Positions 53,138 through 62,908 of a stretch of 64,000 bases of DNA are shown here, piece after piece. The notes beneath the pieces are model-generated. The model worked only from the letters and a program-made list of their open reading frames with translations. It was not told the origin of the DNA and made no database searches. The stretch covers positions 33,183 through 97,182 of the forward strand of contig NZ_JACRSW010000015.1 of assembly GCF_014384965.1 (NCBI RefSeq), given 5' to 3'. The position numbers were made by a program, and so were the translations under genes. This stretch comes from Jutongia hominis (lineage in GTDB: Bacteria > Bacillota > Clostridia > Lachnospirales > Lachnospiraceae). Within the stretch, counting starts at the first letter, position 1; each line of letters begins with the position of its first letter.

Positions 53138-55051
53138 ATGAATTTACCGTATGAAGTAACGGCAGCAGGAATGCTCATTATAACTTTGATCTTTTATAAT
53201 TATAAGAACTGGCTGGATCTTCGTAAAAATAGAATTTTTCGGGATATCTTACTGGCAGGAAGTATCTTTCTGGCAGTAGACAGTTTTGTTGAATATCTGG
53301 CAGGTCTTTCCTTGCAATCCGGCAATATATTTTATTGCATATCAGATGTAGTGAAAAATTTTTTCGGAGCACTGATCTTTTATCTTTTTTTGCTGTACGA
53401 TCTTGCAGTTGTACGCAGAATGCGTGTACAGTATTTGTGGCGTTTGAAATTGTTATCTGCCATGATTATCGTGGTATCTATAGCAAGGGCAGTGCTTTCG
53501 GTAATGGTTTGTCTGGTCGATGAGTCAGCGGTGTATATTCATGCATATAAAACAATATATTATATCCAGCATGGATTGTTTTTACTCTGTATGTTGACAG
53601 GATTATGGTATTTGCTGACTTGCACCAGGATATTACGAAAGACAGAGCGGCGTGTTTTTTTCTGGTGCCATATAGGGATTATAGCAGCAGATATACTGGT
53701 AGCAACAGGATATTGTAACAGTGGTGTGCTATCCTATACACTGGCATTCATATCCATTGTATATTATATGTTGTTACATAATATTGACCAATATCGTTTT
53801 CGTTCCAGTGGGTGTTTTGGGCGTGACGGGTTTAATCTGGTTGTGAAAGAAAAGGCACATTATAAAGAAAACTTTGCCTGTCTTGGAATTTGTATCAGCA
53901 ATACGGAAAGTATTACGAATTTCTGTACGCAGGAAGAAATCAAAAAGCTGCACCATGATTTTGGAAAGCTTCTGAATCAGGTATGTAATCGCCGTGGGGT
54001 TTATCATAAGCATTCATTTGAATATGTCATCATGACAAAAAATATTGCAGCTGCTGAAAAATATCATAAAATATTGCGACAGGTTATTCCGTCTTATGTT
54101 CGTATGAATGATAAAAATATATCATTAGTATGTGGCTTCTATGTGCTTGATTTTGCAGACGCTTCTTTTATCAGCAGGGACTTTAACCGTATTCAGCACA
54201 GCTTAAGAAAGCTTGCACAGGAACAGCAAAACAGGGATGTTTTGGTTCGTTATCAGGGAGAAAGACAAAAAGAGATCCAGCAGGATCTGGAGGCATTATC
54301 CGTGATCAACAACAAAATTGCAAACCATAAATACAGGATCAATATACTGCCGATCCAGTCGACAGATGCGGAAGGAAGGATTTCCTATGAATTACTTCCG
54401 GATGAACAGTTACCGGATGGTACACCAATTTCACAGGAAAAGATCTGGGAGATCATGCAGGAAGTTGGCTATAGCCGGGATGTTAATTTCCGTTTTTTTG
54501 ACAGTTGCTGCCAATACATCAAAGACAAGAAACTTTTAGATAAAAATATGGATCGCATCCATATTAATCTTGCTCCGTTTAAGCTTTCAGGAATAGATGC
54601 GGCAAAGCAGTTTGTAAAGATCATTGAAAAATATGAAATTCCGTTTGACAAGCTTTGTCTGGAAATTACGATCGATCAGACGGTGCGGTACGAATCGTTG
54701 CGTGAGGGGATGATGTACTTGAAAAAGTTTGGTGTTTCTCTTTTGTTTGATCAGTTTGGCGTGAGTGTCTGTAATTTAAAACAGGCATTAAATCTGCCGT
54801 TTGATGCTGTTAAGATCAACCATTATATTGTATGTACCTATTGTGACGGACGCAGCAAACAACTCAAATATATGATCAATATGCTGCTTGCAAACGGATG
54901 GCGTATTTATCTTGATGGTGTTAATAGCGAGACGCAGCTTAGCATCTTATGCGATTTGGATATTTCTTATATCCAGGGAAATTTAGTATCAGCTGTATTG
55001 CAAAATGATAAATCCGATATTTTATTTGCGCAGTTAGGAGGTAGAGAATGA
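53138..55051 (+). CDS. membrane protein with degenerate GGDEF and degenerate EAL domains
   Basis: About 637 residues. Six or seven N-terminal helices (to about 215) are followed by a GGDEF-like region with no recognisable GGDEF motif and a C-terminal EAL fold. The EAL motif reads ELL. The metal-binding DDFG is DQFG, the VKID motif is VKIN, and AEGVE is LDGVN. INLAPFKL and LEIT are kept. Several metal ligands are lost, so hydrolysis is unlikely; a c-di-GMP receptor or partner role is inferred. The start is ATG 53138 (GGGGTT upstream) or 53126. Overlaps the next gene by 4 bases. Confidence 0.82.
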   Translation: MNLPYEVTAAGMLIITLIFYNYKNWLDLRKNRIFRDILLAGSIFLAVDSFVEYLAGLSLQSGNIFYCISDVVKNFFGALIFYLFLLYDLAVVRRMRVQYLWRLKLLSAMIIVVSIARAVLSVMVCLVDESAVYIHAYKTIYYIQHGLFLLCMLTGLWYLLTCTRILRKTERRVFFWCHIGIIAADILVATGYCNSGVLSYTLAFISIVYYMLLHNIDQYRFRSSGCFGRDGFNLVVKEKAHYKENFACLGICISNTESITNFCTQEEIKKLHHDFGKLLNQVCNRRGVYHKHSFEYVIMTKNIAAAEKYHKILRQVIPSYVRMNDKNISLVCGFYVLDFADASFISRDFNRIQHSLRKLAQEQQNRDVLVRYQGERQKEIQQDLEALSVINNKIANHKYRINILPIQSTDAEGRISYELLPDEQLPDGTPISQEKIWEIMQEVGYSRDVNFRFFDSCCQYIKDKKLLDKNMDRIHINLAPFKLSGIDAAKQFVKIIEKYEIPFDKLCLEITIDQTVRYESLREGMMYLKKFGVSLLFDQFGVSVCNLKQALNLPFDAVKINHYIVCTYCDGRSKQLKYMINMLLANGWRIYLDGVNSETQLSILCDLDISYIQGNLVSAVLQNDKSDILFAQLGGRE

Positions 55052-56958
55052 TCAATGAAGTACATTTTGAAATTGCATCCGCTGCATTTCTGGCATTATT
55101 ATTTTTTACTGACTTATTCAAAAGACAGCTTCCTATTAAAAAAGTGATCACTTTTCAGGTATTGCTTTGTGTGATGATGTTATGTAGTTTTTCAACAGCG
55201 GATTATATTCTTACGATGCGGTACAGTACATCTGTTCTGCTGAATACAACTATTTATACCGGTACAATGATCATTGGACTTTTTTGTGTCATGGCAACAC
55301 ATTGGCATGTGATGTCTCTGACATACCGGCTTGACCGAAAGACATTGCGTGTAAAGATTGATCTTTGTCTTTTTGGGATTATGATTCTGATCATTGCTTT
55401 GTCACCATGGACACATTGGTATTATACAATCTCATTGCAAGGGGAATATCATAAGACGATCATTGCCTATCTGATGATAGCTGTGTTATGTATTTATCTG
55501 ATTACAGATTTGATCTATTTATGGTATGGGGCAAGAGAGTATTCATTGCGGAGAAAATTAATGTGCAGTTGTATGCTGGTATGTTTCCTGACGGTTGCAT
55601 TCCGAGATGTATCTAACAGCCAGAGTTATATTTTTTGTAATGTATTTGTCGTGCTTTTTCTATACGTCTATTATCTTTCTTTGCAGAGTCCGGATTTTTA
55701 TGTGGATAATGTAACCGGAAGTTTTAACCGGAATGGCTTTGAAGAAAGTTTATATGAACGTATCGCATATCATGTGCCGACAGCGTGTTTTATGGTGCGT
55801 GTCAGAAATTTTGGTGCAATGGCAAGTGTATATGGTGATGAAGTTTTACTGAAAGTGCAAAAGCTGATCCTGGAATTGATCGAAAAAAAATGTCATGCAG
55901 ATGTTATTTTTCATGTCGGATCATCTTCTTTTGCAATATTACTTGATACGAAAGAACAGGTAGAAGAGTTATATGATTATCTGAAAGAAAATCTGCTGAA
56001 AGTCTGGATCATCGATGATGAGATTATTAACCATGAGTACAGTTTTTATCAGGTACTTTATCCGGAAGATGAGATTGGATTTGATGAGATCATGCAAAGA
56101 ATTCATTATGCACGATCAGACCATGAAGGACATCATAAGCCGGGTGAGCTGATCCATCTTGGCAAGACGGCGATCCAGGATATTACAAGAGCTAAAGAAG
56201 TGGCGCATCTTGTGGAAGAAGCAATTATGGATAACAGCATTGAGATTAATTTACAGCCAATATATTCGTTTAGCAGGAATATGATCACATCGGTTGAAGT
56301 GCTGGCACGTTTAAAAGACCATGAGAAGAATTATATCAATCCGGAATATTTTATTCATATTGCGGAGGAAAACCATTCCATTATTGCCCTGGGAGAACAG
56401 ATCTTCCGTAAGGCATGTATCTTTGCAAGCCAGTATCATATTTTTGATTATGGTATTGAAGAAATGAATATCAACTTGTCGCCGGTACAATGCCGTTATG
56501 ATAATCTGATCGAACGGTTTGTTGAGATTGCCAAGGAATATGATATTCCAATGGATCATATTCATCTGGAGATCACCGAAAGCGAATTTACGGACAAAGA
56601 AGCCGTAGACAGAACATTGCATCGTTTTAGTGAAAAAGGAGTTAAAGTTGCATTAGATGATTTTGGAACCGGCTTTTCAACAATAGCAAATATTTTGGAA
56701 CTTCCGGTCGACTATGTAAAGATTGATAAAAGTCTGGTATGGTCATATGCAACCGGAAAGAACCAGTTTCTTAATGATATGATGCCGATGATCAAAGCAG
56801 AAGGTAAGAAGATCATTGCCGAAGGAATTGAGTCTGAAGAGCAAATGGATATTATCCGGAAACTTAACGGTGATTATCTGCAGGGATATTATTTCTCAAA
56901 ACCACTAAAAGAGAGCGAATTTGTGCGTTATATAAAAAAATATAATGGATTTCGTTAA
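55048..56958 (+). CDS. membrane GGDEF(degenerate)-EAL c-di-GMP phosphodiesterase
   Basis: 636 residues. About seven N-terminal helices (to about 215), like its neighbour. The cyclase-like domain (DNVTGSFNRNGFEESL) has GSSSF in place of GGDEF and should be inactive. The EAL domain is intact where it matters: VEVLARL (EVL for EAL), MNINLSPVQ, HLEITES, LDDFGTGFS, VKIDKSL, AEGIES and QGYYFSKP. It is therefore predicted to degrade c-di-GMP. It is coupled by an ATGA overlap to the degenerate protein upstream, suggesting joint assembly. Confidence 0.9.
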   Translation: MINEVHFEIASAAFLALLFFTDLFKRQLPIKKVITFQVLLCVMMLCSFSTADYILTMRYSTSVLLNTTIYTGTMIIGLFCVMATHWHVMSLTYRLDRKTLRVKIDLCLFGIMILIIALSPWTHWYYTISLQGEYHKTIIAYLMIAVLCIYLITDLIYLWYGAREYSLRRKLMCSCMLVCFLTVAFRDVSNSQSYIFCNVFVVLFLYVYYLSLQSPDFYVDNVTGSFNRNGFEESLYERIAYHVPTACFMVRVRNFGAMASVYGDEVLLKVQKLILELIEKKCHADVIFHVGSSSFAILLDTKEQVEELYDYLKENLLKVWIIDDEIINHEYSFYQVLYPEDEIGFDEIMQRIHYARSDHEGHHKPGELIHLGKTAIQDITRAKEVAHLVEEAIMDNSIEINLQPIYSFSRNMITSVEVLARLKDHEKNYINPEYFIHIAEENHSIIALGEQIFRKACIFASQYHIFDYGIEEMNINLSPVQCRYDNLIERFVEIAKEYDIPMDHIHLEITESEFTDKEAVDRTLHRFSEKGVKVALDDFGTGFSTIANILELPVDYVKIDKSLVWSYATGKNQFLNDMMPMIKAEGKKIIAEGIESEEQMDIIRKLNGDYLQGYYFSKPLKESEFVRYIKKYNGFR

Positions 56959-57018
56959 TCTTAGGTAGAAAAGAAAAAAGACTTGTATTATACTAGAATA
57001 AAGAGAAATGAAGAGATG

Positions 57019-57056
57019 CACCCCGTGAACAAATTTTCACAGGGTGTTCTTCTGTT
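57019..57056 (+). terminator. intrinsic terminator of the GGDEF/EAL cluster
   Basis: CACCCCGTGAA/TTCACAGGGTG stem followed by TTCTTCT. It separates the cluster from rhaB. Confidence 0.75.
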
Positions 57057-57074
57057 AGAGAAAGGTGAAAAGAC

Positions 57075-58529
57075 ATGACAGAAAAAAATGTATTGGCATT
57101 TGATCTGGGTGCAAGCAGTGGAAGAGGGATGCTGGCATCTTTTGACGGAAAAAAGATCAATTTAAAAGAGATTCATCGTTTCCCTCATAACTTCAGTGTG
57201 TTAAACGGACATGCGTATTGGAACATATTAAGTCTGATGGATGAGATGAAAAAGGGATTAAGCTTATGTAAAAGCGAGATCAGCGGCGTTGGCTTTGATA
57301 CATGGGGAGTAGACTGTGGTTTCCTTTCCAAAGAGGGAGAGTTACTTGGAATTCCCGGCAGTTATCGTGACAGTGCTCTGGAAGATCAGAATATGAAGGA
57401 AGCGTTAGAGTTACTCGGAGGCGAAGAAAAAGCATTTGCCCATACAGGCATTGCCAGTCTGGCATACAATACCATATATAAGATTTATTATATGCAAAAG
57501 ACAATGCCTTCTTTGATGGAGAGTGCCAATAAGATGCTTTTGATGCCAAATCTGATCGAGTATCTTTTCTCTGGCGTGATGCATACGGAATACTCGATCG
57601 CATCAACGACGCAGCTGTATGACATGAAAGAGAAGAAATGGTCTGCTTATATGATTAATCAGCTTCGTATACCAAAAGAAATGTTTACAACGGTTGATCT
57701 TGCCGGAAAAGATTTGGGTCTACTTCGTTCTGATGTGGCAGCCGAAGTAGGACAAAAGTCCCTTCATATCATTTCCGCTCCGGGACATGATACGGCATGT
57801 GCAGTAGCAGCCGTTCCGGCAAAGGAAGAAGAATATACTTTCCTTTCAAGCGGTACATGGTCTTTGCTTGGAATCTCTTCTAAAAAGATGTTAGAGGGAG
57901 AGTCGATCGTAAAAAACAAGATTTCAAATGAAGGTACTGCAGATGGAGGGTATCGTCCGACTGTTAATATCATAGGTCTTTGGATCACACAGGAGATCCG
58001 TCGTAACTTTGCATCACAGGGCAGAGATTACAGTTTTGTGCAAATGGCAGAACTTGCATCAAAGGAAAAGCCTTTGCAAAGCTTTATCTGCCCGGATGAC
58101 TTTATGCAGCCCGGAGATTATATCACAAAGATTCGGGAATACTGTAAGCAGACAGGACAGCCTGTTCCGATGACAGACGGGGCTTTGGTGCGGTGTATCT
58201 TAGAGAGTCTGGCATTGAAGTATCGCCAGGTATATGATACTCTTAAACCATATATTCACTGGGAAGAAAAGCTATATATTGTTGGTGGAGGAAGCCAGAA
58301 TGAGCTTTTGAATCAGTTTACGGCAAATGCACTTGGCATTCCGGTGATCACCGGTGCAAGTGAAGCGACAGCCGTTGGAAATGTCATGTCACAGATGAAA
58401 GCACTCGGTCTGTATCATACCAGAGAAGAGAAGTGTGAAATCTTAGATCATTCTTTTGGCACGAAGGTATATGAACCGAAAGAAAAAGAAGCATGGCAGG
58501 AAGCATATGCACGTTTTTGCAAATTATAG
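57075..58529 (+). CDS. rhaB: rhamnulokinase
   Basis: Phosphorylates L-rhamnulose in rhamnose breakdown. 484-residue FGGY kinase: AFDLGASSGRGML (phosphate 1), FDTWGVDCGFL, PNLIEYLFSG, APGHDTACAVAAVP, FLSSGTWSLLGI and VGGGSQNELLNQFTANALGIPV. No rhaA, rhaD or transporter is nearby, so it is either an isolated member of a scattered pathway or a kinase with a different sugar. GAAAGGTG precedes the ATG. It is followed 18 bases later by the M16C protease gene, so readthrough is likely. Confidence 0.9.
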   Translation: MTEKNVLAFDLGASSGRGMLASFDGKKINLKEIHRFPHNFSVLNGHAYWNILSLMDEMKKGLSLCKSEISGVGFDTWGVDCGFLSKEGELLGIPGSYRDSALEDQNMKEALELLGGEEKAFAHTGIASLAYNTIYKIYYMQKTMPSLMESANKMLLMPNLIEYLFSGVMHTEYSIASTTQLYDMKEKKWSAYMINQLRIPKEMFTTVDLAGKDLGLLRSDVAAEVGQKSLHIISAPGHDTACAVAAVPAKEEEYTFLSSGTWSLLGISSKKMLEGESIVKNKISNEGTADGGYRPTVNIIGLWITQEIRRNFASQGRDYSFVQMAELASKEKPLQSFICPDDFMQPGDYITKIREYCKQTGQPVPMTDGALVRCILESLALKYRQVYDTLKPYIHWEEKLYIVGGGSQNELLNQFTANALGIPVITGASEATAVGNVMSQMKALGLYHTREEKCEILDHSFGTKVYEPKEKEAWQEAYARFCKL

Positions 58530-58547
58530 AGTCACAGGAGGTTATAG

Positions 58548-61520
58548 ATGGCAGCAAGTATTAAAGATATCAAAGAAGTTCAGATTCCGCAGGAGTATGA
58601 GCTGATCAAGGCAGAATTTGTAGAGGAAGCAGACAGCTTTGTTCTGACACTTCGTCATAGAAAGAGTCAGGCGAGAGTTGTTGTATTTAGCAATGAAGAT
58701 GAAAACAAAGTATTTAATATCGGATTCCGTACACCGCCTAAAGATGCGAGTGGTGTGCCACATATTATAGAACATACCGTTTTATGCGGTTCGAAGAATT
58801 TTCCGGCAAAAGATCCTTTCGTAGAGCTGGTAAAAGGTTCTTTGAATACTTATCTGAATGCGACAACGTATCCTGATAAGACGATGTATCCGGTAGCAAG
58901 CTGTAATAAGAAAGATTTTCAAAATCTGATGCATGTCTACCTGGATGCTGTATTCTATCCGAATATTTACAAATACCAGGAGATCTTTAAGCAGGAAGGC
59001 TGGCATTATGAATTAGAAAAAGAAGAGGATGAGATCACATACAATGGTGTCGTTTATAACGAAATGAAAGGGGCATATTCTTCGGAAGAAAGTGTCTTAG
59101 AGCGTTTTGTGATGAACAGTCTTTTCCCTGACAATACCTATGGACAGGAGTCCGGTGGAGATCCACGCTTTATACCGGAACTGACATACGAAGAGTATCT
59201 GGATTTTCATAGAAAATATTATCATCCGTCAAACAGTTATATTTATATTTACGGTGATATGGATATTGAAGAAAGATTACAATTCCTCAATGATGAATAT
59301 TTGCAAAACTTCACAGCAATCACGGTAGATTCTGAAATTCCGTTGCAAAAGCCGTTTGATCAGGTCAAAGATTTAGAAAAGGAATATGCGGTTGCACAGG
59401 ATGCTGATTGTACAGAAAAGACATATTACGCTTTTGCAGCGGCAATGGATGTGACATTGGATCCTAAGGTTTGCAAAGCCTTTGAAATGCTTTCTTATGT
59501 GCTTGTCGATATGCCGGGAGCTCCGCTAAAGCAGGCTCTTTTAGATGCCGGTATCGGTTCGGACATTGATGTGGAATTTTGTGATATTTTAAGGCAGAGT
59601 TATTTTGCTATCACAACGAAAAATGCAAAAGCCGGACAAAAGACACAATTTGAAAAAGTGATTCGTGATACATTAGCTAAGATCGTAAAAGAAGGATTAG
59701 ATAAAAAAGCGTTGGAGGCAGCGATCAATGGTACCGAATTCAGAGAAAGAGAAGCGGACTTTGGTACATTCCCAAAAGGATTGTTATACAGCCTGAAAAT
59801 GTATCAGACATGGTTATATGATGATACAATGCCATATGCAGCATTGCAATACGAACCTTGTTATACATTTTTGCGCGAGCAGCTGGATACAGATTATTAT
59901 GAGCAGTTGATACAGAAGTATCTCCTTGATAATACGCATGCCGTTCTTGTTGAGATGAAACCAAATGCAGGACTGGCATTACAGGTGGAGCAGGAGACCA
60001 AGGATAAACTGAAAGCTTATAAAGAAAGTCTGTCAAGAGAAGAGATTGCACAGTTGATTCGGGAGACAATAGACTTAAAAGCCTATCAGGAAGAGCCGAC
60101 ACCAAAAGAAATCTTAGAAAAGATCCCGATGTTAAAGAGAGAGGATATAGATAAAAAAGTTGCACCGTTTTATCTTGATGAAAAAGAGATCGCCGGTGTA
60201 AAAGTCATGCATCATAATATCACAACAAATGATATTATTTATCTGCGACTGTTCTTTCATGCAGATGAGCTTGAGGAATATATGCCTCAGATGAGCTTTT
60301 TGACAACATTATTAGGCTATATGGATACGCAGCAGCACAGCTATACAGCGTTTGATACAGAAACAAACTTTTATACCGGTGGAATTGCAACAGACGTTGG
60401 AATTTATTGTAAATGCAATGATAAAAATGCTTATCAGATCAAGTTTGAAGCCCGTACAAAGGTACTTAGAAGTAAGATTTCGCAGGCTTTGGATCTGATG
60501 GCAGAAATGCTTTTTGAAACGCTATTTACTGATGAAAAACATTTGCGTGAAGTTGTTGCTGAGAGCAGATCACGCTTAAAAGTGCGTTTGATGTCAGCAG
60601 GACATCAGGCAGCAGCCGGAAGAGCAGCAGCACAGTTTTCAAAAAGCAGCTGGTTAAATGACAGAAGCGTAGGACTTGGTTATTATGATTATCTGGTACA
60701 GCTTGATGAACATTTTGACGAGGAAAAAGAGCGTCTGATCACCGGATGCAAAGCGATTCTTGCAAAAGCATTGCATAAACAGGATCTTTTGGTATCGATT
60801 ACCGGTAACCAAAAAGATTATGAAGCATTTGAAAATGAATTCGAAGGTTTCCTGAAAAGACTTCAAAATTTCGAACAGGATGAAGCAAGGACAGCAGAGG
60901 CAGACAGCCTTACAAAGTTAGAAACATTTGAACCAAAGCTTGGTGTGACACAGGAAGCGTTCTCTACACCGGCTGAGATTCAATATGTTGCAGTAGGCGG
61001 TGACTTCTCAGAGGTGGCACATAACTATGGCGCATTGCGTGTGGTACGTCATCTGTTAAACTTTGACTATCTTTGGAATGAAGTACGTGTCAAGGGTGGT
61101 GCTTATGGTGTATCGTGCCAGTTTAACCGGGTTGGCGAGGGTTATTTTGCTTCTTACAGAGATCCGAACTTGCAAGCTACGATCGATACGTATCGTAACG
61201 CAGCAGCTTATTTGGAAAATTATGATGCACAGGAAAGAGAAGTGACAAAGACGATCATCGGAACGATCAGCGGTATGGATACGCCATTGACACCGAATAT
61301 GAAAGGCCGTCGTTCAATCACAGCATATCTGACCGAACAGTCCATTGAAGAATTACAAAAAACAAGAGATCAGGTGCTTGCCTGCTCGATAGAAGATATT
61401 CGAAAACTTGCTACTGTAATCAAGGCTGTCACAGAAAGCGGAAGTGTATGTGTTATTGGAAATGAGCAGCATATTCAGGAAGAAAGCGGGATTTTTGAAA
61501 GTATCAAACCATTGTCATAA
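58548..61520 (+). CDS. M16C-family zinc metalloprotease (PreP-like)
   Basis: A 990-residue presequence-protease-type peptidase. The inverted zinc motif HIIEH is at residues 72-76, with the distal Glu in the VVYNEMKGAYSS region. GSLNTYLNATTYPDKTMYPVAS is the family hallmark. The C-terminal half carries the second clamp, including the Arg/Tyr site near VKGGAYGVSCQFNR. There is no signal peptide, so it degrades peptides in the cytosol. AGGAGG is well placed before the ATG. Full length, with no anomaly seen. Confidence 0.93.
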   Translation: MAASIKDIKEVQIPQEYELIKAEFVEEADSFVLTLRHRKSQARVVVFSNEDENKVFNIGFRTPPKDASGVPHIIEHTVLCGSKNFPAKDPFVELVKGSLNTYLNATTYPDKTMYPVASCNKKDFQNLMHVYLDAVFYPNIYKYQEIFKQEGWHYELEKEEDEITYNGVVYNEMKGAYSSEESVLERFVMNSLFPDNTYGQESGGDPRFIPELTYEEYLDFHRKYYHPSNSYIYIYGDMDIEERLQFLNDEYLQNFTAITVDSEIPLQKPFDQVKDLEKEYAVAQDADCTEKTYYAFAAAMDVTLDPKVCKAFEMLSYVLVDMPGAPLKQALLDAGIGSDIDVEFCDILRQSYFAITTKNAKAGQKTQFEKVIRDTLAKIVKEGLDKKALEAAINGTEFREREADFGTFPKGLLYSLKMYQTWLYDDTMPYAALQYEPCYTFLREQLDTDYYEQLIQKYLLDNTHAVLVEMKPNAGLALQVEQETKDKLKAYKESLSREEIAQLIRETIDLKAYQEEPTPKEILEKIPMLKREDIDKKVAPFYLDEKEIAGVKVMHHNITTNDIIYLRLFFHADELEEYMPQMSFLTTLLGYMDTQQHSYTAFDTETNFYTGGIATDVGIYCKCNDKNAYQIKFEARTKVLRSKISQALDLMAEMLFETLFTDEKHLREVVAESRSRLKVRLMSAGHQAAAGRAAAQFSKSSWLNDRSVGLGYYDYLVQLDEHFDEEKERLITGCKAILAKALHKQDLLVSITGNQKDYEAFENEFEGFLKRLQNFEQDEARTAEADSLTKLETFEPKLGVTQEAFSTPAEIQYVAVGGDFSEVAHNYGALRVVRHLLNFDYLWNEVRVKGGAYGVSCQFNRVGEGYFASYRDPNLQATIDTYRNAAAYLENYDAQEREVTKTIIGTISGMDTPLTPNMKGRRSITAYLTEQSIEELQKTRDQVLACSIEDIRKLATVIKAVTESGSVCVIGNEQHIQEESGIFESIKPLS

Positions 61521-61560
61521 GAAATAAAAAGAGGAATACAGACAGAAAGAGAGTGTGCAA

Positions 61561-62469
61561 ATGAAGAAATTTAAATCAGGTTTTGTAACATTGATCGGCC
61601 GTCCTAATGTTGGCAAGTCTACCTTGATGAATCATTTGATCGGTCAGAAGATCGCGATCACATCGAACAAGCCGCAGACAACCCGTAACCGGATCCAGAC
61701 CGTTTATACCGGTGAAGAAGGACAGATCATTTTTCTTGACACACCGGGTATCCATAAAGCCAAAAATAAGCTTGGGGAATATATGGTTTCAGTTGCGGAA
61801 CGTACTTTGCGTGAAGTAGATCTTGTGCTTTGGCTGGTAGAACCGACGACCTTTATCGGTGCCGGGGAACGCCACATTGCAGAACAGTTAAACAAGATTG
61901 ATACACCTGTGATCTTAGTGATCAATAAGATTGATACCGTCAGCAAAGCCGAAATCTTAAAATTCATTGATGCTTATAAAGACATTGTACCATTCAAAGA
62001 GATCATTCCGGTCTCTGCTTTAAAAGGTGAGAACACAGATGAGCTTTTGCATACAATGTTTGAATATCTGGAAGAAGGACCTTGCTACTATGATGAAGAT
62101 ACGATCACGGATCAGCCGGAAAGACAGATCGTGTCAGAATTGATCAGGGAGAAGGCACTTCGCAATCTGAGTGATGAGATTCCACATGGAATTGCTGTAG
62201 CGATCGATCAGATGAAGGAAAGAAAGAAGCAGGATATCATTGATATTGATGCAACGATCGTATGTGAAAGAGATTCCCACAAAGGGATCATTATCGGAAA
62301 GAAAGGTGCGATGCTTAAAAAGATCGGCTCGCAGGCAAGACATGATATTGAAAATCTGCTTGACTGTCAGGTGAATTTAAAACTTTGGGTAAAGGTCAAA
62401 AAAGACTGGCGCGACAGCGATTTTTTGATCAAGAACTTTGGATACCGTAAGAGCGATTATGATGAGTAA
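61561..62469 (+). CDS. era: GTPase Era
   Basis: Assists 16S rRNA maturation and 30S assembly. 302 residues. G1 GRPNVGKST, G2 NKPQTTRN, G3 DTPGIHKAKN and G4 NKID, followed by a KH domain (ERDSHKGIIIGKKGAMLKKIGSQAR). ATG 61561 gives the usual MKKFKSGFVTLIG start. GTG 61555 in frame is possible. The order era-yqzL-recO is conserved in Firmicutes. Confidence 0.97.
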   Translation: MKKFKSGFVTLIGRPNVGKSTLMNHLIGQKIAITSNKPQTTRNRIQTVYTGEEGQIIFLDTPGIHKAKNKLGEYMVSVAERTLREVDLVLWLVEPTTFIGAGERHIAEQLNKIDTPVILVINKIDTVSKAEILKFIDAYKDIVPFKEIIPVSALKGENTDELLHTMFEYLEEGPCYYDEDTITDQPERQIVSELIREKALRNLSDEIPHGIAVAIDQMKERKKQDIIDIDATIVCERDSHKGIIIGKKGAMLKKIGSQARHDIENLLDCQVNLKLWVKVKKDWRDSDFLIKNFGYRKSDYDE

Positions 62470-62650
62470 ACTCTTAGATATCCAAAAGATACCAAGTATA
62501 TAAATGCTTTTGAAATGCCATTCTAATCATAGATAGATTCATACAAAAAAAGTCGGGTTCGTGGATCGGAAGAGCTTTTTTGTGGAATCAGTCAAATGTT
62601 CTGGCAAAAGATATTTTTGACCAGAGAGAAGAAAGGGATGGCATAGGGAA

Positions 62651-62908
62651 ATGAACGAAGATAGTTTATGGAAGCAATTTGCCACTACAGGTAAAGTACA
62701 GGATTATTTATCATATTGCAAGGAAGAAAGAAAAAATCAGGGACACAACAGCACAGCAACGGAAGATAAAAAGCAAATACAGCATATGTGTGATCCACGG
62801 GTTGTGCAAAGAGTGTCCCGGATGAAAAGTGAAGGAAGTAACCATGAGAGAACCGGTAACAGTCACGGGGATGATATTAACAGCATCTCCGATCAAAGAG
62901 TACGATAG
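62651..62908 (+). CDS. YqzL-like small protein
   Basis: 85 residues. The N-terminal 30 (LWKQFATTGKVQDYLSYCKE) resemble B. subtilis YqzL, a ~47-residue protein encoded between era and recO (pattern W-F--TG-----YL). The remaining 50 residues are polar and without a recognised domain. Function unknown. The 3' end overlaps recO by 65 bases, a longer overlap than usual, so the C-terminal half may be under double constraint. Confidence 0.65.
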   Translation: MNEDSLWKQFATTGKVQDYLSYCKEERKNQGHNSTATEDKKQIQHMCDPRVVQRVSRMKSEGSNHERTGNSHGDDINSISDQRVR

